Assembly: GCA_963977525.1 (NCBI GenBank)
Contig: CAXBPC010000025.1
Location: 1 to 64,000, forward strand
DNA from: Ancylomarina sp963977525
GTDB taxonomy: Bacteria > Bacteroidota > Bacteroidia > Bacteroidales > Marinifilaceae
DNA length: 64,000 nt
Reading direction: 5' to 3'
In this document: positions 18,336 to 27,979 of the stretch, piece after piece
How the letters are laid out: every line of letters begins with the position of its first letter
How positions within the stretch are numbered: the first letter of the stretch is position 1
Position numbers and translations under genes: made by a program
The notes under the pieces: generated by a model
Seen by the model: only the letters and a program-made list of their open reading frames with translations
Told to the model about the DNA's origin: nothing
Database searches by the model: none

Positions 18336-19832
18336 ATGCAACAATATATCTTATCCTTAGATCAGGGAACGTCAATTTCAAGAGCTATCATTTTTGATAG
18401 AGATGGTAAAATTATTGCGATATCCCAAAAAGAATTTGAGCAATATTCTCCGCGATTAAGTTGGATTGAGCAGGATGCCAATGAAATTTGGTATTCTCAG
18501 GCTTCAGTGGCCGAAGAAGTAATTGCGAAAGCAGGTTTAACTGCAAAAGACATTAAAGCCATAGGTATCACCAATCAGCGTGAAACTACCATTCTTTGGG
18601 ATAAAGAAACCGGTAAACCAATAGGAAATGCTATTGTGTGGCAAGATAGAAGAACATCGCAATATTGTGATGAGCTTAAGGAGAGAGGTTTAGCTGGTAC
18701 TATTAAAGAGAAAACAGGATTAATTTTAGACGCCTATTTCTCGGGTACTAAGATTAAGTGGTTGTTGGATAATATTCCAGGAGCTAGACAAAAAGCAGAA
18801 GAGGGTAAACTTGCTTTTGGAACTGTAGATTCATGGTTAATTTGGAAACTAACTAAAGGTGCATGCCACGTAACGGATGTTTCTAATGCCAGTAGAACCA
18901 TGTTGTTTAATATTAGAACTCTAGAATGGGATAAAGAACTGTTGGAGCTTTTAGATATTCCAAAAAGTATTTTGCCGGAAGTAAAAAGTTCAAGTGAGGT
19001 TTACGGAATGACTTCTAAATCATTATTTGGGGATGAAATTCCGATTGCTGGTATTTGTGGTGATCAACAAGCAGCTCTTTTTGGACAAATGTGCCTAGAG
19101 AAAGGAATGGTGAAGAATACCTATAATACAGGCTGTTTTATTTTGATGAATACAGGAGATCAAATTGTCTCATCTAATAATGACCTTGTAACAACAATTG
19201 CTTGGCAAATTGGAGATAAGGTGACGTACGCTTTAGAAGGAAGTGTATTTATTGGGGGTGCTGTTATTCAGTGGCTACGTGACCAAATGAATCTGATTCA
19301 TTCTGTAGAGGAAATTGAAGAATTAGCCTTGTCTGAGAAAGACAATGGCGGTGTTTTTATTGTACCTGCATTTACTGGACTAGGAGCACCTTATTGGGAT
19401 CAGTATGCTCGTGGGACTTTCTGGGGATTAAATATGGGAACTACACCAGGACATATTGCTAGGGCAGCACTAGAATCAATAGCATTACGTTCTCGTGATG
19501 TTTTAAAAGCAATGGAAAGAGACTCTGGGAATTCATTAACTCAACTTAGAGCCGGTGGCACAGTATTAAATAAGACCATCATGCAGTTTCAAGCTGATAT
19601 TCTAGATATCCCAGTTGTACGTCCTAATGTTAAAGAAATTACTGCTTTAGGATCAGCATATCTTGCAGGTTTAGCTGTAGGGTATTGGAAAGATATTGAT
19701 GAGATTAAAAAACATTGGGAAATTACAGAAGTTTACGAAGCAAAAATGCCAAAGGATAAACTGGATAAAACTTTAAAATATTGGAATAGAGCAGTTGGAA
19801 GAACTTGCAAATGGTTAGATTCTGAAGATTAG
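18336..19832 (+). CDS. glpK: Glycerol kinase, divergent paralogue
   Basis: FGGY-family kinase, 498 residues, full length and alignable end to end with GlpK. Glycerol-contact residues are kept: QRET (Arg-Glu), DAYFSGTK (Tyr) and CGDQQAA (Asp-Gln). Several phosphate/nucleotide motifs differ from the canonical enzyme and from the paralogue at 20300: DQGTSISRA instead of DQGTTSSRA, TYNTGCF instead of TYGTGCF, GLNMG instead of GLTRG, and RAGGTVLN instead of RVDGGAAIN. It is preceded by a PadR regulator and closed by a terminator. It could be a glycerol kinase with altered kinetics or regulation, or act on a related polyol. Confidence 0.85.
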   Translation: MQQYILSLDQGTSISRAIIFDRDGKIIAISQKEFEQYSPRLSWIEQDANEIWYSQASVAEEVIAKAGLTAKDIKAIGITNQRETTILWDKETGKPIGNAIVWQDRRTSQYCDELKERGLAGTIKEKTGLILDAYFSGTKIKWLLDNIPGARQKAEEGKLAFGTVDSWLIWKLTKGACHVTDVSNASRTMLFNIRTLEWDKELLELLDIPKSILPEVKSSSEVYGMTSKSLFGDEIPIAGICGDQQAALFGQMCLEKGMVKNTYNTGCFILMNTGDQIVSSNNDLVTTIAWQIGDKVTYALEGSVFIGGAVIQWLRDQMNLIHSVEEIEELALSEKDNGGVFIVPAFTGLGAPYWDQYARGTFWGLNMGTTPGHIARAALESIALRSRDVLKAMERDSGNSLTQLRAGGTVLNKTIMQFQADILDIPVVRPNVKEITALGSAYLAGLAVGYWKDIDEIKKHWEITEVYEAKMPKDKLDKTLKYWNRAVGRTCKWLDSED

Positions 19833-19850
19833 AACTATTAATATGAATAA

Positions 19851-19885
19851 AAAGGGCGATAATTTCACAAATTATCGCCCTTTTT
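19851..19885 (+). terminator. Terminator after the first glycerol kinase gene
   Basis: Perfect 15-bp stem AAAGGGCGATAATTT / AAATTATCGCCCTTT with loop CAC followed by further T residues. Confidence 0.93.
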
Positions 19886-20299
19886 CTTTTTGGTGTCTCG
19901 TCCTGATATAGCGTTACACAAAAGTAATGTTATGAAAAAAGCTAAAGAATTAAGTTTTGACTCAAAGTGGGAAGCAGACCAAGTTGAGAAATATCAAACT
20001 TTTACATTGCCATATGTATTAAACTGAGAATAGAAGCTTTGGGGTATTTGAATTCATAAATGATAAATAAACTTATTGTTTCATTTTCACAAAGTTTTAA
20101 AGCTGATATTACTAATCCCTAGTATATAGTATTGTTTATTGAGAATAGGAACGTGCTGACGATTCAATAATAAATACTATCTTTTTGCTCTTATGAAGCG
20201 ATTACAGATTGATATCGTTACTAAATCGATTTGAGATTTTACTTTAGTTTACCACTAAAAAAAAATATTTACTTACCAAACCCCAAAATTAAAGTTAAA
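19886..20299. other. Intergenic region with possible insertion-sequence scar
   Basis: Contains TGTCTCGTCCTGATATA (19894-19910), closely similar to TGTCTTGTCCTGAAATA at 35724-35740, followed by a short open frame (ATG at 19932, about 31 codons, MKKAKELSFDSKWEADQ...) that ends abruptly. The arrangement looks like the left end of an insertion sequence plus the start of its first gene, with the rest lost. No transposase domain can be shown, so this remains a guess. The remainder up to the glpK start should hold that gene's promoter. Confidence 0.3.
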
Positions 20300-21793
20300 A
20301 TGAAAGGCAAGTTTATTCTATCATTAGATCAAGGTACAACTAGTTCGAGAGCAATTGTTTTCAACAAGAAAGGTGAGATGGTAAGTTCTGCTCAAAAAGA
20401 ATTTACTCAGATATTCCCTCAACTTGGTTGGGTAGAGCACGATGCTAATGAAATTTGGTCGACACAAGTTGGTGTTGCTGCTGAAGCTATCGCAAGAGCT
20501 GGAGTCAATGGATTAAGTATTGCTGGTATTGGTATAACCAATCAAAGAGAAACAACAGTAGTCTGGGATCGTGAGACTAGTCAACCAATTTATAACGCTA
20601 TCGTTTGGCAAGATCGTCGTACTTCTAAATATTGTGATAAGTTAAGAGCTGATGGACATGCAGATATGATCCAGCATAAGACGGGTTTAATCATTGATTC
20701 TTATTTTTCGGGAACTAAAGTGAAATGGATTCTTGATAATGTAGAAGGTGCTCGTGAAAAAGCTGAAGCAGGAAAATTAGCATTCGGAACAATTGATTCT
20801 TGGCTAATTTGGAAATTAACCCAAGGTGGAGTTCATGTGACTGATGTTTCAAATGCAAGTCGAACTTTATTATATAATATCAATACATTGGAGTGGGATC
20901 CTGAGATGTTAGAACTTCTTAATATTCCTACGAATATGCTTCCTGAAGTAAAATCATCTTCAGAAATCTACGGGCATACCGTAACCACTCTTTTTGCACA
21001 TGCGGTACCTATTTCAGGAATAGCAGGTGATCAGCAAGCTGCAACTTTCGGACAAATGTGTATAAAGCCAGGTTCGGTTAAGAATACATATGGAACTGGT
21101 TGTTTCATGCTTTGTAATACAGGAAATAAACCTGTGAAATCCAAAAATAACTTACTTACTACAATAGGTTGGCAAATTAATGGTGAAACCACATATTGTC
21201 TTGAAGGAAGTATCTTCATGGGTGGTGCCATTGTTCAATGGTTACGCGATGGGCTAGGTATCATTAAGTCATCTGCTGACGTAGAGGCATTAGCAACTTC
21301 GGTTGTAGACAATGGTGGTGTGTTTATGGTTCCAGCTCTGACTGGTTTAGGAGCTCCACATTGGGATCAGTATGCTAGAGGAACTATTGTAGGCTTAACT
21401 CGGGGTTCAACAGCGGCACATATAGCTCGAGCAGCCTTGGAAGGAATTGCTTTTCAGGTTATGGATGTGTTAAAAGCTATGGAGGCTGATGCTGGTATCG
21501 AGATTAGAGAACTACGAGTTGACGGTGGAGCAGCTATTAATGACTTTTTAATGCAATTCCAGTCAGATATACTTGATGCACCAGTATTCAGACCTAAAAC
21601 TCTTGAAACAACCGCTCTTGGAGCAGCTTACTTAGCTGGTTTAGCAGTTGGATATTGGAATGGTGTTGAAGATATTCAGAGCCAGTGGGCCATTGATAGA
21701 AAATTTGAGCCAGTTATGCCTAAGGAGGAATATCATAGATTAATTACAGGCTGGGATAAAGCTTTAGGTCGTTCAAAGAATTGGGATATTTAA
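20300..21793 (+). CDS. glpK: Glycerol kinase
   Basis: Canonical GlpK: ATP-dependent phosphorylation of glycerol to glycerol-3-phosphate. I place the start at the ATG at 20300 (MKGKFILSLDQGTTSS), giving 497 residues like E. coli GlpK; a longer in-frame version to 20231 has an unlikely N-terminus. Motifs: DQGTTSSRAI phosphate loop, QRET, FSGTKVKW, AGDQQAA, TYGTGCFML, VDGGAAINDFLMQFQSDI and LGAAYLAGLAVGYW. It is the second kinase in the block and sits upstream of glpD, glpT and glpQ, but 450 bases separate it from glpD. Confidence 0.95.
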   Translation: MKGKFILSLDQGTTSSRAIVFNKKGEMVSSAQKEFTQIFPQLGWVEHDANEIWSTQVGVAAEAIARAGVNGLSIAGIGITNQRETTVVWDRETSQPIYNAIVWQDRRTSKYCDKLRADGHADMIQHKTGLIIDSYFSGTKVKWILDNVEGAREKAEAGKLAFGTIDSWLIWKLTQGGVHVTDVSNASRTLLYNINTLEWDPEMLELLNIPTNMLPEVKSSSEIYGHTVTTLFAHAVPISGIAGDQQAATFGQMCIKPGSVKNTYGTGCFMLCNTGNKPVKSKNNLLTTIGWQINGETTYCLEGSIFMGGAIVQWLRDGLGIIKSSADVEALATSVVDNGGVFMVPALTGLGAPHWDQYARGTIVGLTRGSTAAHIARAALEGIAFQVMDVLKAMEADAGIEIRELRVDGGAAINDFLMQFQSDILDAPVFRPKTLETTALGAAYLAGLAVGYWNGVEDIQSQWAIDRKFEPVMPKEEYHRLITGWDKALGRSKNWDI

Positions 21794-22089
21794 GCCTAAA
21801 AATTAATTTTTTATAGAAAGAGGAATATCAGAATTGTTATCAATGTATTCTTAGGGTTTAAGAAAATATTCAATACTCCTAGTAATCAATAATTTCACGA
21901 TTTCTATCAAGAGATTTTCTAAATAATGAATTAAATAAAGATATACTTTGCATAGCTATGTATTTTTTTTAAGTTTGTCTGCACAAGAGAATAAAAATAC
22001 AAAAATAAGCTATGCTTATTTATTTTTTCCCAGACTGCATAGTATAACAAAGTATCTGATTATAAAATGTATTATTAAAAACAATAAAC
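21794..22089. other. Intergenic region after glpK
   Basis: AT-rich. Contains two imperfect direct copies of a GCTATG ... T-rich ... TCTGCA/ACTGCA pattern (about 21954-21983 and 22010-22040) separated by about 25 bases. No hairpin terminator with a good stem is seen after the kinase gene. The function of the repeated pattern is unknown; a regulatory role upstream of the glpD operon is possible. Confidence 0.3.
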
Positions 22090-22221
22090 ATGGAACAGCA
22101 AAATGATTTCACATTTGAATATGGAGCTACCATAGATCGTTTTTATTGTTTCTTTTCTGACTTGCTTGATAAGGAGCTAAATAAAAAAGATGATACTGGT
22201 TTTCAGGATTCGAATAAGTAA
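22090..22221 (+). CDS. Possible 43-residue small protein upstream of glpD
   Basis: ATG at 22090 opens a 43-codon frame (MEQQNDFTFEYGATIDRFY..., ending FQDSNK) that stops 22 bases before the glpD start region. The composition is plausible for a real protein (acidic, one Cys, aromatic middle), and its placement in the operon leader fits a leader peptide or small regulator. No family is recognised, and the case rests only on position and codon composition. Confidence 0.35.
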   Translation: MEQQNDFTFEYGATIDRFYCFFSDLLDKELNKKDDTGFQDSNK

Positions 22222-22243
22222 ATGAGTAATAAGTAAGAGAAAG

Positions 22244-23812
22244 ATGGTAATGGTAAGAGAAAAAATGATCTTTAACTTGAGGGACAATTCTCAGAAATGG
22301 GATGTTGTAATAATTGGAGGAGGAGCTTCAGGTTTGGGAGCCGCACTTGAAGCAGCAACAAGAGGTTTGAAGACTTTATTACTAGAACAAAATGATTTTA
22401 CTAAAGGTACTTCTAGTAGAAGTACAAAATTGGTTCATGGTGGCGTTCGTTATTTAGCTCAAGGAAATATTTCTTTGGTTTTAGAAGCTCTTAGGGAAAG
22501 AGGTTTGATGAAACAAAATGCTCCACATCTAGTTAAAGATCAATCTTTCATTATTCCGAGTTACAAATGGTGGGTTAAGCCTTATTATACTTTGGGTTTA
22601 ACTGCTTATGATTTAATGGCTGGACGATTAGGTCTAGGCCGATCATTACCTTATTCACGTAAAAAAACATTAAAACATATTCCAACATTAGTTAAAGATA
22701 AACTAAGAGGTGGAGTCGTTTACCATGATGGTCAGTTTGATGATGCTCGTTATGGTATTAATCTATGTCAGACTTTTGTGGAAAATGGGGGTACTGCTAT
22801 TAACTACATGAAAGTTGTGGGTTTAAATAAAACCAATGGACAAATTTCAGGCGTTTCAGCAATAGATCAGGAAACAGGTGATCAGTTTGAAATTAATGCA
22901 AAGGTTGTCGTAAATGCAACGGGTGTGTTTGTTGATGACATTATAAAAATGGATGCTCCAAAATCACGAGACATTGTTTGTGTTAGCCAAGGCGTACACC
23001 TTGTTTTGGATAAAGAATTTGTACCAAATGATCATGCTATCATGATTCCTAAAACTGATGATGGACGCGTTTTATTTGCAGTGCCTTGGCATAATAAGGT
23101 TGTTGTTGGAACAACTGATGTTCAAAAAGAATCTGCTGAGTTAGAGCCAAAAGCACTAGACGAGGAGATCGATTTTATTCTTGAAACAGCAGGTCGATTC
23201 TTAACAAAAAAGCCTAAGCGTTCTGATGTGAAATCTGTATTTGCAGGTTTGAGACCTTTAGCAGCTCCAACTGGAGAAGGAAAGAAAACAAAAGAAATTT
23301 CACGAGGGCATAAGCTATATACATCCGATGCTGGTTTAGTTACAATAACTGGTGGCAAATGGACAACCTACAGACAGATGGCAGAAGAAACCATTGATGC
23401 TGCATCTAAGGTTGCTTCAATAGAGTTAAAGAAATCTGTGACTCGCAATTTACCTTTACACGGCTGGAAAAAGAATGTCGACCTAAATGATCCTCTTTAT
23501 TTTTACGGATCAGATAAAGACAAAATTCTTAGTTTAGCGGATTCGAATAAAGATTTGGCTACATATCTAAGTAAAGATCTTGGCATTATAAAAGCACAAG
23601 TGGTTTGGGCTGTAAGGAACGAAATGGCACGAACAGTTGAAGATGTGTTATCTAGAAGAACTCGTGCTTTATTATTGGATGCTCGCGAAAGTGCTAGAAT
23701 TGCACCTGAGGTAGCAACTATAATGGCCATTGAACTTGATCAGGATGAAGATTGGATTCAAAATCAGATAGAAGAGTACACAAGTTTGGCAAATAACTAC
23801 CTACTTAGTTAA
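22244..23812 (+). CDS. glpD: Glycerol-3-phosphate dehydrogenase (FAD, aerobic type)
   Basis: Membrane-associated flavoenzyme oxidising glycerol-3-phosphate to dihydroxyacetone phosphate with transfer of electrons to quinone. 522 residues from ATG 22244; ATGs at 22250 and 22265 are also possible starts. The FAD-binding motif VVIIGGGASGLGAALEA is at about 21-37, followed by GTSSRSTKLVHGGVRYL, NATGVFVDD, TTDV and TGGKWTTYRQMAE. The C-terminal DAO_C domain holds VRNEMARTVEDVLSRRTR. It starts a tight run with glpT, glpQ and a porin. Confidence 0.95.
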   Translation: MVMVREKMIFNLRDNSQKWDVVIIGGGASGLGAALEAATRGLKTLLLEQNDFTKGTSSRSTKLVHGGVRYLAQGNISLVLEALRERGLMKQNAPHLVKDQSFIIPSYKWWVKPYYTLGLTAYDLMAGRLGLGRSLPYSRKKTLKHIPTLVKDKLRGGVVYHDGQFDDARYGINLCQTFVENGGTAINYMKVVGLNKTNGQISGVSAIDQETGDQFEINAKVVVNATGVFVDDIIKMDAPKSRDIVCVSQGVHLVLDKEFVPNDHAIMIPKTDDGRVLFAVPWHNKVVVGTTDVQKESAELEPKALDEEIDFILETAGRFLTKKPKRSDVKSVFAGLRPLAAPTGEGKKTKEISRGHKLYTSDAGLVTITGGKWTTYRQMAEETIDAASKVASIELKKSVTRNLPLHGWKKNVDLNDPLYFYGSDKDKILSLADSNKDLATYLSKDLGIIKAQVVWAVRNEMARTVEDVLSRRTRALLLDARESARIAPEVATIMAIELDQDEDWIQNQIEEYTSLANNYLLS

Positions 23813-23836
23813 AATATTTACCCTAAATAAATTGAT

Positions 23837-25174
23837 ATGATTGGTTTTTTAAAGCCGGCAGCTCATAAAGAAATGCTGTCAGAGGATAAAATTGACCCTA
23901 CTTACAAACGATTGCGTTTACAGGTGTTTCTGGGTATTTTTCTTGGATATGCTGGTTATTACCTTGTAAGAAAGGTATTCTCTTTGGCTATGCCTGATTT
24001 AGTAGCATTGGGTTATTCAAAAACACAATTAGGTTTTGCTTTATCAGGCGTCTCTGTGGCTTATGGGCTGAGTAAGTTTATTATGGGTAATGTTTCAGAC
24101 CGAAGTAATGCACGTCGCTTTTTAACTTTAGGACTTGTGTTGTCTGCTATCACAATGATTGTGATGGGTTTACTACCTGTAGCGACCTCTTCAATTGCGA
24201 TCATGTTCATTCTTCTTTTACTGAATGGATGGTTCCAAGGAATGGGTTGGCCTCCAAGTGGTCGTGTTATGGTTCACTGGTTTTCTATCCGTGAGCGTGG
24301 AACTAAAATGTCTATTTGGAATGTAGCACATAATGTAGGTGGCGGTATTATTGGGCCATTGGCAATTTTGGGTGTCGCTATTTTTACAGATTGGCACTCT
24401 AAATTATACTTTCCTGGCTTCGTAGCCTTAGGTGTTGCCTTTATTGCTTGGTTATTAATTCGTGATACACCTCAATCATGCGGATTACCTAATATTGAGA
24501 AATATAAAAACGACTACCCAGATAATTATTCTGAAAAATTTGAAGTAGAGATGACCGCTAAGGAAATCTTCATGAAATATATTTTAAAGAACAGACTCTT
24601 ATGGTCTATTGCCTTTGCTAATGCTTTTGTTTACCTAGTGCGTTATGGCGTTTTAGATTGGGCTCCACTTTACCTTGAAGAAGCTAAAGGTTTCTCTATT
24701 TCAGAATCAGGCTGGGCATATTTTGCATATGAATGGGCTGGAATTCCAGGGACACTTCTTTGTGGTTATTTAAGTGATAAAGTGTTTAAGGGAAAGCGTG
24801 CTCCAGTGAGTATCATTTATATGGTATTGGTTTTTGTTTCAATACTAATGTATTGGTTTAGCCAGTCGATTATGATGAACTCTATTGCTCTTATTTGTAT
24901 CGGTTTCTTAATCTACGGTCCTGTGATGCTAATTGGTGTTCACGCTTTAGATTTAGTTCCCAAAAAAGCTGCTGGTACTGCCGCTGGTCTAACAGGTTTG
25001 TTTGGCTACTTAGGAGGTGCATTGTTTGCAAATATAGCTATGGGTGCAGTTGTTGACACTTGGGGATGGGACGGTGGTTTCATGGTTCTACTAGGAGCCT
25101 GTGTCGCATCAATTATCCTAATTGGAGTCTCTTGGATTCAAGAATCGAAAGGACATAATGGTCTTCATGATTAA
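23837..25174 (+). CDS. glpT: Glycerol-3-phosphate transporter (MFS antiporter)
   Basis: Inner-membrane organophosphate:phosphate antiporter that imports glycerol-3-phosphate in exchange for phosphate. 445 residues with about 12 transmembrane helices. Family features are FLGYAGYYLVRKVFSLAMPDL (split here: the YY.VRK...LAMP signature near residue 40), SKFIMGNVSDRSNARRF and the WFSIRERG loop. It lies 24 bases after glpD and 87 before glpQ, consistent with uptake of the product released by GlpQ. Confidence 0.93.
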   Translation: MIGFLKPAAHKEMLSEDKIDPTYKRLRLQVFLGIFLGYAGYYLVRKVFSLAMPDLVALGYSKTQLGFALSGVSVAYGLSKFIMGNVSDRSNARRFLTLGLVLSAITMIVMGLLPVATSSIAIMFILLLLNGWFQGMGWPPSGRVMVHWFSIRERGTKMSIWNVAHNVGGGIIGPLAILGVAIFTDWHSKLYFPGFVALGVAFIAWLLIRDTPQSCGLPNIEKYKNDYPDNYSEKFEVEMTAKEIFMKYILKNRLLWSIAFANAFVYLVRYGVLDWAPLYLEEAKGFSISESGWAYFAYEWAGIPGTLLCGYLSDKVFKGKRAPVSIIYMVLVFVSILMYWFSQSIMMNSIALICIGFLIYGPVMLIGVHALDLVPKKAAGTAAGLTGLFGYLGGALFANIAMGAVVDTWGWDGGFMVLLGACVASIILIGVSWIQESKGHNGLHD

Positions 25175-25261
25175 TATTTTAATAACCTACATTATTGAGG
25201 CTTAAGACTCAATAATATCAATTATAGAATTAATAATTACTAACCATAAATTTTAACACAC

Positions 25262-26611
25262 ATGAAAAATTTTAATGTGAAAAATTTGTTGGCAGGAGCT
25301 CTTATCCTGTCTAGCATCGGATTTGCTGGCTGTGAAGATGACATTGATGATCTAAATGATCTGAACCAGTCGGGGAAAATCAGTCTGAAAACGGTAAATG
25401 TAGAAACACAAGCTGTAATTGATCAATTGAAAATTGATGCTCCTGATGCAGTCATAGCTCATAGAGGATCGACTTTTTGGGCTCCTGAAGAGACAGAAGC
25501 TGCTTTTCGTTGGGCACGTAATATGGGCGCTGATTATTTGGAAATTGATATTCAAAAAACATCTGATGGTGTATTACTAGCATTGCACGATAATAATTTA
25601 CGCAGAACATCGAATGTTGAAAGTATCTATCCTGGAAAAGCAGATTACGATTTAAGTCAATTTACTTTGAAAGAATTACGTGCTTTGGATGCAGGTTCTT
25701 GGTTTAACGAAGACAAGCCTGATAATGCTCGTAAAGAATTTATCGATCAGAAAATTTCTACTTTAAAAGATGTTTTGTTGATTGCTGAAGGAATGAAAGT
25801 TAAGAGAGATTTGCAAGGTAAGCCTTACTATATGACTACTGTTGCAACTGAAACTTTGGATTTAGATGCTTCTACAGGTGAATTTGTTTTTATTGCTGAT
25901 GAGAAAGACAATGGAAATCGCCCTGGGGTTTATATTGAAACTAAAGAACCTTGGAGATTCAAGGATATGGAGAAAACTCTTGCTGAGGTATTAAAAACTA
26001 ACGGATGGCTTTCTACAGATAGTCCTAAAACGATTGTAACTACTCCTGGTAAAGTTGCTGTTGCAAACACAAAATCACGTATTATTCTTCAAACTTTCTC
26101 GTGGCAAAGTGTTCTTTTACTTGAAGAGTTCCTTCCTAATATTCCTAAGTGTATGTTGCTTTGGAAAGGTGGATATGATAACTTGAAAGATGATGATGCG
26201 GATATGATCGCTGATGTTTTGAATTTTTCAGTTGAGAACAATATTCACATTGTAGGACCTTCTATTGCCGGTGCTCCAAACAAATATGACGAATTAGCTG
26301 CCCCTTGGATGTGTGAAATGTATCACCGTACAGGAATGCTTATTCATGCTTATTCTTTTGATACTGATGATCAGCTGAAAAAATACAACGGCGATTATTA
26401 TTACGAAGGACTAAGTTCACGTTTCGATACGCCTAATCGGGTACTAGCCGGTGAATGGGCAGGTAAAATTGGAAGAGAGAACTTTATCGATGGTGGATTT
26501 ACCAACCTAACAGATCTTTCTTTGGTATATCAAGGAAGAGCGCAGGCAGGTGCTACTGCTCAGTCAGTAATGAGTGATCTTGGTTACGGTACTTTTATCG
26601 GAAGAAACTAA
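25262..26611 (+). CDS. glpQ: Glycerophosphodiester phosphodiesterase, lipoprotein
   Basis: Hydrolyses glycerophosphodiesters to glycerol-3-phosphate and an alcohol. 449 residues. The N-terminus is a lipoprotein signal peptide with lipobox GFAGC (Cys at about residue 23), so it is anchored in the envelope. The GDPD TIM-barrel begins with the active-site motif VIAHRGS, followed by EETEAAFRWA, then DYLEIDIQKTSDG, then LLALHDNNLRRTS, giving the catalytic His pair and the metal-binding Glu/Asp. It is placed between glpT and a porin gene, fitting periplasmic release of glycerol-3-phosphate for GlpT. Confidence 0.94.
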   Translation: MKNFNVKNLLAGALILSSIGFAGCEDDIDDLNDLNQSGKISLKTVNVETQAVIDQLKIDAPDAVIAHRGSTFWAPEETEAAFRWARNMGADYLEIDIQKTSDGVLLALHDNNLRRTSNVESIYPGKADYDLSQFTLKELRALDAGSWFNEDKPDNARKEFIDQKISTLKDVLLIAEGMKVKRDLQGKPYYMTTVATETLDLDASTGEFVFIADEKDNGNRPGVYIETKEPWRFKDMEKTLAEVLKTNGWLSTDSPKTIVTTPGKVAVANTKSRIILQTFSWQSVLLLEEFLPNIPKCMLLWKGGYDNLKDDDADMIADVLNFSVENNIHIVGPSIAGAPNKYDELAAPWMCEMYHRTGMLIHAYSFDTDDQLKKYNGDYYYEGLSSRFDTPNRVLAGEWAGKIGRENFIDGGFTNLTDLSLVYQGRAQAGATAQSVMSDLGYGTFIGRN

Positions 26612-26638
26612 TTTGTTGGAATACTAAAATTTAGAATT

Positions 26639-27979
26639 ATGATTAAGTTTAGAAATATATCACTTCTATTATTAGCTCTGGGGTTTGTAAGCACTTCTGT
26701 TCTTGCTCAGGATAATAATATTGTTGCTCAAGAGAAAGAAGGCGTAATTACATTCAAGTCTAATGATGAGCAGTACAGTTGGTCTTTCGGTGGACGTACC
26801 TATATGGATGGCGTTTACTATATGGAAGATGCTACTGATTTGAGTTCAAAGACAAGTATTAGCGACGTTCGTTTATATGGAAAAGCTTCATGGAAGCAGT
26901 GGGATGCTAAAATCAATTTTAGCTTTGCCGATAATAAAGTGAATGCAAAAGATATTTATTTAAAATATTCTTTGAGCAACAACAGTTCAATTAAAATTGG
27001 TAATTTTTTCGAACCTTTTGGTATCCAGGGAGCAATCTCAAGTAAAGATTCTCGATTTATTGGGAACTCTTTCTCAGGAGAGGCTTTTGGTATCGGACGT
27101 AGTGTGGGTATAGCCTATACCACCTATTCAAATAAATATTATGTTTCTGCTGGTTTGTTTGGTGGAAAAATAGGAAATACTGAAAAAGGTGATGCTGGCT
27201 ACAGTACTACTGCAAAAGCTGTTTATAGCCCTATTGTAAAAGAAGGTATGACTTTCCATATTGGAGCTTCTGCTTCTTACCGTTTGCCTGATGCCAATGG
27301 ATTTGATGAGAAATTCAACGATGACGATTACAATCGTGTTGTTGAATATGCAGCTGGACCAGAGCAAAAATTCTTAAATGCTGAAATTTCTCATGCTGGT
27401 AATGAATTGAAATTAAATATGGAATTGTTGGCTACTTATGGCCGTTTCATGGTTCAGTCGGAATACTATTCAAACAAAGTATACCGTAAATCCAACTATG
27501 ATCTTCAGTTTGCACATTCAAGACCCGACATGTGGGGATGGTCTTCTACTGAAAAAGGACTTGAAGATTGGTATGGTGTTCAGAGAGATATCGAGGTGAA
27601 TGGTTATTACGTACAAGCTGGTTTCTTGCTAAAAGGTGACGATTACAGCTATAATGCTGCTTCTGCTTATATTAATCGCCCAAAAGCAGGTTCTTTAGAG
27701 TTATTGGCTCGTTTTAACAAAACTAACATGAATGATATCGATGGTATCTTTATGCAAGATAAATTTTGGGATGCAGATCCCTCAAAAGCTGCTTCAGGTC
27801 AAACCAACTTTAGTGTAGGCGGTGGTGATAGTGTTGATTGGGCTTTAGGTCTTAATTACTACGTTAGCAATAATGTAATGTTCCGCTTGAATTATACTTC
27901 AATGGATATTGATAATGTTTTTTACAGACAGGATGACAAGGTTTCTTTTGTAAAAGCTAGAGTACAGGTTAATTTCTAA
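26639..27979 (+). CDS. O/P-family (phosphate-selective type) porin in the glp operon
   Basis: A 446-residue outer-membrane beta-barrel with a Sec signal peptide ending LAQDNN (cleavage about residue 23). The body has alternating aromatic strands, the FGGRTYMDG opening strand, the family-typical IKIGNFFEPFG loop and a terminal strand ARVQVNF ending in Phe, as needed for BAM recognition. It resembles the phosphate-selective porin O/P family. It lies 27 bases after glpQ, so it likely lets glycerophosphodiesters or glycerol phosphate cross the outer membrane; that substrate is inferred from context. Confidence 0.82.
   Translation: MIKFRNISLLLLALGFVSTSVLAQDNNIVAQEKEGVITFKSNDEQYSWSFGGRTYMDGVYYMEDATDLSSKTSISDVRLYGKASWKQWDAKINFSFADNKVNAKDIYLKYSLSNNSSIKIGNFFEPFGIQGAISSKDSRFIGNSFSGEAFGIGRSVGIAYTTYSNKYYVSAGLFGGKIGNTEKGDAGYSTTAKAVYSPIVKEGMTFHIGASASYRLPDANGFDEKFNDDDYNRVVEYAAGPEQKFLNAEISHAGNELKLNMELLATYGRFMVQSEYYSNKVYRKSNYDLQFAHSRPDMWGWSSTEKGLEDWYGVQRDIEVNGYYVQAGFLLKGDDYSYNAASAYINRPKAGSLELLARFNKTNMNDIDGIFMQDKFWDADPSKAASGQTNFSVGGGDSVDWALGLNYYVSNNVMFRLNYTSMDIDNVFYRQDDKVSFVKARVQVNF

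Noticed and set aside
18336..19832. First kinase as a xylulokinase or other FGGY sugar kinase
   Set aside because: The glycerol-contact motifs QRET, YFSGTK and GDQQAA are kept and it aligns end to end with GlpK.
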